Made by a program: the position numbers and the translations under genes
Notes under the pieces: generated by a model
Told to the model about the DNA's origin: nothing
Databases searched by the model: none
Seen by the model: only the letters and a program-made list of their open reading frames with translations
In this document: one piece after another, positions 38,101 through 48,370 of the stretch
Numbering within the stretch: position 1 is the first letter of the stretch
Layout: the number at the start of each line of letters is the position of its first letter
DNA from: Aspidapion aeneum
Taxonomy: Eukaryota; Arthropoda; Insecta; Coleoptera; Brentidae
Direction of reading: 5' to 3'
Length of the DNA: 64,000 nucleotides
Assembly: GCA_963576565.1 (NCBI GenBank)
Contig: OY755046.1
Span: 61,731,471-61,795,470, forward strand

Positions 38101-41100
38101 TATATAGTTTAGGTACCTTCATACTGTGTAAAACAACATTTTCAAAATAAAACAGAACCGGCAATGCGAAACCGAGGAAAATATGTCAAAAATAATAACC
38201 AAAAAATAGAAAGCCTGACGTTTGCTTCGCTTCCTATAAAGCTTGCCTTTACGATGAGTGTCCTTAAGTCAAACACCTGACAACTAAGGTCACTCATCGT
38301 CAAGCAAGTTTTACAGGTAGCGAAGCCTAACTCTGATTTTCTATATTTGGTTATAATTTTTGACATGTTTTTCTCGGTTTCGCATTGGCAACTCGTTCTT
38401 ATTTTAAAAATGTGGTTTTAATACAGTCTAATAATTTAATAATTAATAATTATTTAATAATGATACAGTTTCAAGATAGTTTGCAGCATAACTTTTTAAT
38501 TCTAATTACATAAAGATTTATAGTTTAGGTACCTTCATACTGTGTAAAACAACATTTTCAAAATAAAACAGAACCGCCGATGCGAAACCGAGGAAATTAT
38601 GTCAAAAATGATAACCAAAAAATAGAAAGCCTGACGTTTGCTTCGCTTCCTATAAAGCTTGCCTTTACGATGAGTGTCCTTACTGACAACATATCTATCT
38701 CTATACAGGGTGTGCCAGATAAAAGTAACTAACTAACACTCTCTAAAACAAAGTGGAAGGCCTAGAAAAAAATTCTTAACGTAATTCGATTGGCCGGATT
38801 TGCTAATACCGCAGCCTTCGTCAAGGCCAACACAAAAATAGAGGCCACGACCCTGAAAAAATCAGCTGTTCTCCCGGGGCTGAATTTTACATTGGGTCTT
38901 ATGGGAGGTCAGACGTTTTTTTATGATATTTTCAAAATGGCACTACAGATTTCCGCAAAATTTCAGTGAAATATTCTCAGACACCATCCCGATATTCCAC
39001 CAAAGGTTTGTAAGGAAGCAACATGATTAAAAGGTTTAAATCTTCAAGATTTAGCATTCCTTATTTTGAATTCAAATTACCCGCCATGTACCACATGCCA
39101 ACTGTTATATTTGACATGTATTTGACTTTGTCATATGTGATTGTCACATTCGCTTCTACTTTAAACTTAATTTTTGTGTGAGTTAATGAAGCGGCTATGA
39201 AAAATTAGGGCTTACTATACATTTTAAAAAAAATGTTCTGCGAGAATATAGTAAAAACAATCTCAAAAACGGCTTTATTTAAAAAAAAATCAAATATCCA
39301 TGAACCGTCATTCCAACTTCAATATGTTAAAGACAATCAGCTGTGTCGTAACATGACCATCAAAAAAAAAATCAGCCCCGGATGTGATGTCAACAAAGTG
39401 GAGGATCGTGGCCCGTCCATTTTGATAGCCCTGCCTTCGTAAACTAACGAGCCACGAGCCAGAAAAGGCAACATCGCAAATTGGCCGGCTGGTGGGCCGA
39501 TATATACATGGGAGATATAAACATCTGCTATTTGTTTTGATTGTAGTTTGGCAATTTTGTATTTTTTTTTGTAAAAACTAATAAACTGTGTTTAGGCGTG
39601 TTACATTTAATTTTTAAAACAAACAGAACATTTGGAAATAAATATCAGTGGTCATTAATCATGTTAAAAAATATGTAACAAAACCTAGAATAAACAGAAG
39701 ATAAATTACTTTTAAACAATTTGTGAGAACAACCCTAAAGTTCGATTCATAGTACCGTGAAGTAAGCTGTATGAAGTGAGCAGTAAGAAATAAAAATGGT
39801 TCCTTTCTTACTGCTAAGGTATTACTGTCAAGTTTGAACAACAGGATGTTTGTGGGATAGTTTCTTATGTCTGACTGCTTACTTTACAGAACTATGAATC
39901 TAGTTTAAGTGGTAACATGTTAATTTAAACTTTAAATGAACTTACGTTTTTTTCTATCTATTCTATTTAGCCTTCGTCAATCCATCTTTGGCCAAGTTCT
40001 CCAGTTTACAATACATTTGTTCCATCAATCGTCTTTCTGTCTGATAATATGACCGGCAAATTTCCATTTTAATTTTGCTAGTTCTGCTCTGACATCCCTT
40101 ACTTTTGTTTTATTTCTTATCAATTCATTCTTTTTTCTACCTGTTAGCTTTACATGTAACATTTGTCTTTCCATTGATCTTTGGACTTTTCTTGCCTTAT
40201 CCATGTTTGATTTTGTAAGTGTCCAGGTCTGGGATTCATAGGTAAGTACAGGAATGATACATTGGTTATACACTTCCGTTTTGAGGTACTGAGGATATTT
40301 TTTATTTCTTAATATGTTGCTTAATTTACCGAATGCTGCCCAGGCCAATCTTACTCGTCTCTTGATTTCAGCTGTTTGCTTTTCTTTTTTCAGTTTAATA
40401 ATTTGTGCCAGGTCCTATATATTCCTCTTCTTGTTCTATTTTCTTTTAGATTGATTGATATTATCAGCATATCTTGGTGGTTCAGAATTGTCCGTTTACT
40501 TTGATGCCTATTTCTTCCCAATCTAAGCTTTTAAAAACATCTTCTAGGGCCTGGTTAAATAATTTAGGGAATATTGTGTCACACTGACACCTCTTCTTAT
40601 GCGGATTGGCTTGGTTCCTCTGTGGATTTTGATTAATGTTGTTGCTTCACTATATATATTGTCTATTAAGTCTGTATATCTGTGATCTATTCGGCTATTA
40701 ATTAAAGATCTTTTACTGCCCAGTGCTCAATGCTATCAAAAGCTTTTTCGAAGTCTATAAACGCAATATATATTTATATATATTTCCATACCCTCCCTTT
40801 CTTCAATTTTTTTTCGCCTGTCGTCAGGATTTTCTCTTACTGGAGGTTTGGAGTTTGACATATACTCGGGTTGAGATTCAAATAGCCGAGGTATTGCCCC
40901 ATTGTTTAACTTAGGGAATGTTAGTGGCACCTCCTTTTGTACTTCCTCTTTATCCCTAATTATCTCGGTTCTAACAACGCCACTTATGTCAAAATGTTTC
41001 CAACAAACCACTGAAGATGCAGTCACAGATTACTAAATTGGTGTACTCTGGATGCAGTCACAACATAATCTTCTCTGTGTATGGCCTGAAGCCAAGCATT

Positions 41101-44100
41101 TTTTAGGTCATTTTCTTTGCTAAAGGTTGTTTTGTGACCCTCTTCATTAATCATAGATGCATCGTTACTTTTGCAACCGGGTGCCCAACACTTTCGCGGC
41201 ATGTTTAAAATTTAAAAAGAAAAAACAGACCAAAAATTCCAAACAAAAACAAACATCTAACTCACTCACTTATTACCGGTGTACAAAAGGTCTTTTTTAC
41301 ACAGCTTTTATTAAGTAGGTAATATAATTTTAAGTTCACCACACATCTCACTAAAACCAGAACAGTTGTTTTATTTGGTAACGCGATTTGAAATATACTA
41401 ACAGTTAAAAAAAAACATTATCTGCGCGGAAACGGCCAGTAAATAGCGTGGTGGGCGACGCACGTGGACGAAAATGACTGGCCTCCACGCTGTGTTGCCG
41501 TTTCTTCTGGTTCGTGGCTCGTTAGTTTACGAAGGCTGTGCTAATACCAAACAACCAAATTTTAATAATTTTATTTGCAAACCGGCGACAATATTTTAAT
41601 TTTTCAACAAAGAAACTGTTTTTAGTTTTGGATTTGCTACTTTAAGGCCTGATCCACAGTTTCACGTCTTGCAGCTCACTTATATTTCCCTCTTTCTCTA
41701 ATAGAAAAAGGTGGAGAGATAAATTGTATATTTATCTCTTTCTATTCGACAACGAGGGAAACAGAAGTGAGCGGCAAGAAGTGAAACTGCGGATAAGGCC
41801 TAACTTTGGTTAAATCCAATCTGTTTGACATTAGCACCAGCAGGTTTAAGTATCAAGTCTATAGACTTGATATCGACCGGTTTAAGTGTATTTTTTTAAT
41901 ACTCACAAGTCAAATAGCTGCAAATATTTGGTTCACCCTAATGTGCAATATGATAGTAAGCATTTATCAGTGAGTTTCATCTCATACAAATTTAAATTAA
42001 CTTTAAAAATATTGAAAAGCCATATAAAAAATTTGTAACGAAATGTCATTTTTTGGAAATTTAGTCCCTGCAGCCATAGGATTCTCGTTAAAAATACTAT
42101 CAAATTGTAGTACCACCCCTGAGGGGGGCTCTGTAACAAAATAGCGATGTTCAAAATAGCGGTATCGAAATAGCGACAATCAAAATAGCGATGTAATGAA
42201 AGGGCGACTATCAAAATAGCGATGTAACAAAATAGCGATGTAACAAAATAGCGATTGTAACGAAATAGCGATGTAACAAAATAGCGATGTAACAAAATAG
42301 CGACTATCAAAGTAGCGATGTAACAAAATAGCGACTATCAAAATAGCGAAGGGTTTCCTTCTAAGAAATTTTTTCAAAAAAAAAACCTTCCTGAGTTCTT
42401 TTCCGGGATCCTAGAGGGTGTCAATCCGAACCGAATCGAACCGAACAAAACCGAACCAGCATATTTTTTCAAAAAAAACTCTCCAGACTTCTTTTCCGGA
42501 ATACTAGAGAGTATGAATCCAAACCGAACCGAATTCGGTTCAGATCGGTTCGGTTCGGATTCAAACCCTCTAGGATCCCCGAAAAGAATCAGGGAAGTTT
42601 TTTTTTTGAAAAAATAAGCTGGTACCAATAGTCAAAATACCGCAGGATATAATAGCGCATTTCGGTTCGTTTTGGTTTGGATTGGTTTGATTCGATTCGG
42701 TTTAGTTTGATTCGGTATTTTGATACATCGCCATTTTGACACATCGCTATTTTCATACATCGCTATTTTGATACATCGCTATTTTGATACATCGCTGAGG
42801 GGTGGTTTAAAGTTCAAAAAACAGTAGAAATAATCTATGATTGATAAAAAAAAACTTATATACAAAAATTTTCAAAGCTAAATAATACATAAATAACTTA
42901 AAACTATATCTATAAATGCATTACCGTATTAAATACGTTTAAATATTTAATTACTGTAAAAAGCACAAGATATATTACAATCCGTTTTCCATTATACATT
43001 CACCAAAACAATCGAATCATCGATAACTTGTCTAAAAAATTAACATGTAAAATATAGCGGACAGCTGACACTGACATACACCGTTTTTATTCGACATTTT
43101 CTAGTGACGTTCAGAGGTTTAAATATGGCTACCATTTTTAAACCAAAATATTGTATTATTTTTATTTATTTCTAACATTTGTGTGGAAACAATGTCTTTG
43201 TTACAATAAAAAAAGATGACCCATATCGCAAGGTATTTATGAACAATTTATATAAATATTAAAATAGTGGTGTAAAGGTTTTTTGAAATTCAAGCCTTGC
43301 AGGTGTGAGTGTTTCCGCTAGAAACACCTAAAATCCCCCAAAATCGAATTCAGGACACCATATACAGAATTTTCTAGAATTTATGAAAATTTTCAAAATA
43401 CAATAAAAAAAGATGACCCATATCGCAAGGTACTTATGAACAATTTATATAAATATTAAAATACTGGTGTAAAGGTTTTTGGAAATTCAAGCCTTGCAAG
43501 TGTGAGTGTTTCCGCTAGAAACACCTAAAATCCCCCAAAATCGAATTCAGGACACCATATACAGAATTTTCTAGAATTTATGAAAATTTTCAAAATACAA
43601 TAAAAAAAGATGACCCATATCGCAAGGTATTTATGAACAATTTATATAAATATTAAAATACTGGTGTAAAGGTTTTTTGAAATTCCAGCCTTGCAAGTGT
43701 GAGTGTTTCCGCTAGAAACACCTAAAATCCCCCAAAATCGAATTCAGGACACCATATACAGAATTTTCTAGAATTTATGAAAATTTTCTAGTTTTATAAA
43801 GCTATAATGAATTCTTCCGTAGGTACTGAGTATCCTAAAACCGATTCTGCGTGACGAAATGATCCTCTCGCGTGCCAAAAAACCAGAAGACATCAACAAC
43901 CAAGACAAAATGGCGGAAGCTGAGCAGATTATCAACATGGTGACGCGAGCTGTCAATTCGATACAGCAGAGGTTGAATAACTTGGCGCAATTTGAAGGTG
44001 TTGATAGTAAGGTAAGTTATTGATTTAATGTTTTTTAAAATCAAGTTCTTGACACGATTCGAAAGGCGACAGCGTTGAACTAAACTCTTAGTAAAACATC

Positions 44101-45318
44101 ATATCGAGCCCCGGTCCCTAGAATAGACCCAGGGCTCTCAGCACCTTCATATTTTATGAAAATGTTCATATTCTTTTTCAGACTTCATAAAACTTCATAT
44201 TTTTAGCAAAACCTTCATATTTTTCATATTTTCCCCAATGATGAAACTTCAGTCATAGAATAAGTGTGGAAATTTTCAATATTTTTCCTAGTCTTGAATT
44301 TTGAGTTCCTTTTAGTTTATTATTAATTTGTTGCCTCTGAGAAAGTCTGAATAAAGTAGGGCTTTTTTGCCTTTTGTTTTATTATTCTTATGTTTGTTGC
44401 ATTTTCTTATGTAATTAGTTGTTTTGGTCATCCATGGTTAGTTCTGAAAAAGTCTAATTGAGCAGGGCTTTTTCATGAATTTTATTCTTTTACTCTGTAA
44501 TGTTGACTTTTTTAAAATGTTTGAGCTCGGAATAGGTATTTAAAGTATACCAATTATATCATCGAGTATACTTAAGTTTTCTGTGTTTCTAGATGTAGAG
44601 AGTGTTTTGGTATATTTCCACAAAGGTCTACTGCAACTTATTTCAAGAGATAGAAAATAGGGTACCTATTTTCAAAAAATGTAGTCCCAAACCGCTAGAA
44701 ATTGTAGATACTAATATTTTAACAGTGGCTTTATCAAATGGCAGTTTATCATATATTTTTGAGTTTAGAAAGAAAATATCTATTTTTTTAAGTTAAATCA
44801 TTAACATATTAATTTGTAGGATGTTCCGTAAGAGATTTCCAATGTTTGTGTTTTTTTATAACTTTTTTTGATGGAATTGGATAAAGCCTACAACTTTTGC
44901 ATTTATAATTTTTTTTCTATTTCTTTGAATAATTGCAGTAGACCTTGGTTTAAAAATACGGAAACACCTTATAACTTGTTGTAAAATATGCTTTAAAAAT
45001 GTGCTTTGGTTTTGTTTGGCCATAGTTGTTTGGATGGGATCCAGGCCTAATTCAACTTCAAAATGTTTGCTAATACTTTTCTTAATAAATAAAATCAAGA
45101 AATATATATTTTTGATGAGTAAATGAGTTTTCCTAAAAACAGTTGGGTTTGACATAACAAGCCATTTGGTAGAGGATCCAAAAAAAACTCAAGTTTTATT
45201 CATATTTCCTTCATATTTTGTTTTCTTAATTTCATATTTTTCATAATTTTATTAAAAAAGTTCATATTTTTCATATTATTTTGCTGTTTATCTGTTGAGA
45301 GCCCTGTAGACCGGTTTA

Positions 45319-45352
<34 letters not shown>

Positions 45353-48339
45353 TTCTTCTCTCTCTCCTCTTCTCTCTCTCTTCTCTCTCTCTTTCTCTCT
45401 TTCTCTCCCTTCCTCTTCTCTCTCTTCTCTCTTTCTCTCTTTCTCTCTTTCTCTCTTTCTCTCTATCTCTCTTTCTTCTCTTTCTCCTCTTTCTCTCTTT
45501 CTCTCTTTCTCTCTTTCTCTCTTTCTCTCTTTCTCCTCTTTCTCTCTTTCTCTCTTTCTCTCTTTCTCCTCTTCTCTCTTTCTCTCTCTCTCACTCTCTC
45601 TCTCTCATTCTTTCTCTCTCTCTCTCTCTCTCTCTCTCGTTAATTTTTGGCACTGTCTCTTTTTGAGACACTTCGCCAGTCGCTATATCGGTGGACTCCA
45701 AGATAATCTGACTCTTGGCCACTTGGAGCCCTTGTTTTTTTTAAATCTTTGGTTTTGTACCACTTTTCGTCAGTGACGTCTCTCTATGTTTAGTTTGCGT
45801 TAGTTTTGTTCTTTTGGCTTTAATTTTGTACCATTTTTTGACTTTGATTATGCATTTCCTACTTGTTATCTTCCTATTTGACCGGTTTACGGATCTAATA
45901 TATTTACGTCACATGTTTACGTCACTGGTGGGTGGCCCAACCGATTTTTGTAAACAAAAGTGAAATAGAATATCTCTTTAATGAACAACTAATATTTTTT
46001 GAATTTTTGGAAAACCAAGGCAACTTTCCTACTATTTTTTAGTATATTCTTTTAAAATAATATTTTTTAGACTTACAATCGTTATTTTTTTTAGCCCGCT
46101 TCATTTTTCTTTACACCAAAATTAAAATTCGAAGAAAATAATGTTTTCGTTTCAGCTTCAACAGTAATCCGCTAACCTACACCTTTGTTTACTTTCCAAG
46201 TCCTTGGTTTACCTTTGATACTAAACGATCACATTCAGTTTGACTTATATTTTAAGTTTTGTGTAATGAAAAATAAAGCGGGCTAACAAAAATTACTACA
46301 ATACGTCTAAAAAATATTATTTTATAAAGATGTACAAAAAAACAGTTGGAAAACTGCCTTGGTTTTCAAAAAATTCAAAAAATATTAGTTGTTCATATCA
46401 TATCTAACTTTTGTTTACAAAAATCAGCTGGACCACCAGTGACTTGAAGAATTCGACAGTGAGTCACTTGTACCCATATACGTAATATTCCAATACTCCC
46501 TGTTACCTATTTACTCAATGGTTGGCGTTTGATGCAAACATTCAGAATAAAGATACGAAAAATGCACAGATACCAAATTCACACAGATAGAGTTTTTGTC
46601 AACTGTACGCCGATGATTTGACGTAACGAATACAAGAATAAAATAATATTCATGCGTAAACGTATAACCAATCAGGACATTTTATCTTAAGGACCGCAAA
46701 AATGATAGACTTATACCCATTAATATTGCTAATTCAAATATGTTTGCATTCTGCATCGTAAGGTACCGTAGGTATTGCAATAATACGTAGTATATGGAAA
46801 TAATATGCATATGTCTTTGAAAGCAACCAATCAGGTCTTTTTTGCTTAAGAAACCCAAGGCCCTCATGTTTGCATCATGAATGGGCAGTTACCGTGGGTA
46901 TTGGAATATTATGTATATGCTTGTACCAATATCTGATACAAGTAACTATACCAATGTAAACTCGGCTTAAGATTTTAGCACTTAAGGGAGAGTAGACATC
47001 GACCATTACTTGCACAGTGAAAAACTTGGTTGGTTTTGTTTGCTCTTCGATTCATTCTAATACCCTGTTTCCACCAATGCTTGCCCACCCCGATTCAAAA
47101 ACGCATCACGTAATGGCCCATGGATTTGCACCGGTTTTAAATGCAGCGTCACCTGATGCGTTTTTTGAATCGGGATGGGTATGCATAGGGTGTAAAAACG
47201 ACAAGAACAAACTAAACATCAGAATTTAATTATGTTCAAATGAAATTTGTAAGAAGATCAAGGCTATATTGTAACACATTTGTTTTTCTACAAAATTAGC
47301 TATCTTCAATTTAAAAATAAAACTATCCTACATTTTTCGATAAATGTTCTGGAACATACCTGCAAAAAACAATTAAATTCCCGTGGGAACCCTGGTTATG
47401 CACTTTTAGAATTTCTTCAGCTAATTTTAGCTCACACATATACTATACTATAGTAGTGTGAGCTATGGCATCGAAGAAATAGATGTTATATGTGTTAGCT
47501 ATGGTGATCCTAATTTTTTCGAGAAAAAAAAAGTTGCTCCGAATTCAAAATTTTTTATATATCTTTGCGTTTCAGATGATTTTGAAACTTTTTTGTTGCG
47601 CCGTCTGTCTGTCTGTCTGTATGTCTGTATGTCTGTATGTCTGTATGTCTGTATGTCTGTATGTCTGTATGTCTGTATGTCTGTATGTCTGTATGTCTGT
47701 ATGTCTGTATGTCTGTATGTCTGTATGTCTGTATGTCTGTATGTCTGTATGTCTGTATGTCTGTATGTCTGTATGTCTGTATGTCTGTATGTCTGTATGT
47801 CTGTATGTCTGTATGTCTGTATGTCTGTATGTCTGTATGTCTGTATGTCTGTATGTCTGTATGTCTGTATGTCTGTATGTCTGTATGTCTGTATGTCTGT
47901 ATGTCTGTATGTCTGTATGTCTGTATGTCTGTATGTCTGTATGTCTGTATGTCTGTATGTCTGTATGTCTGTATGTCTGTATGTCTGTATGTCTGTATGT
48001 CTGTATGTCTGTATGTCTATGTCTGTATGTCTGTATGTCTGTATGTCTGTATGTCTGTATGTCTGTATGTCTGTATGTCTGTATGTCTGTATGTCTGTAT
48101 GTCTGTATGTCTGTATGTCTGTATGTCTGTATGTCTGTATGTCTGTATGTCTGTATGCCTGTATGCCTGTATGTCTGTATGTCTGTATGTCTGTATGTCT
48201 GTATGTCTGTATGTCTGTATGTCTGTATGTCTGTATGTCTGTATGTCTGTATGTCTATATGTCTGTATGTCTGTATGTCTGTATGTCGGTATGTCTGTAT
48301 GTCTGTATGTCTGTATGTCTGTATGTCTGTATGTCTGTA

Positions 48340-48370
<31 letters not shown>

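Larger units (their letters stand above)
38812..41538 (-). mobile_element. P-like element carrying a THAP domain
   Basis: The outer ends are inverted repeats: CAGCCTTCGT at 38812, continuing after a nested element as AAACTAACGAGCCACGA, and the exact complement at 41512-41538. GCTAATACC is duplicated at 38802-38810 and 41540-41548. Reading inward from the right end is a THAP-domain frame (41202-40825), the DNA-binding module of P-element transposases. The left end is interrupted 7-10 bp from its terminus by copy e of the 612 bp family, and the interior by an RTE fragment. The remaining transposase was not found. Confidence 0.65.

Noticed and set aside
42374..42628. Frames rich in SEPNRSEPN and RYFVTSLF repeats (41933-42628, - strand)
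   Set aside because: They arise from short DNA repeats of the inserted element, not from a protein-coding gene.
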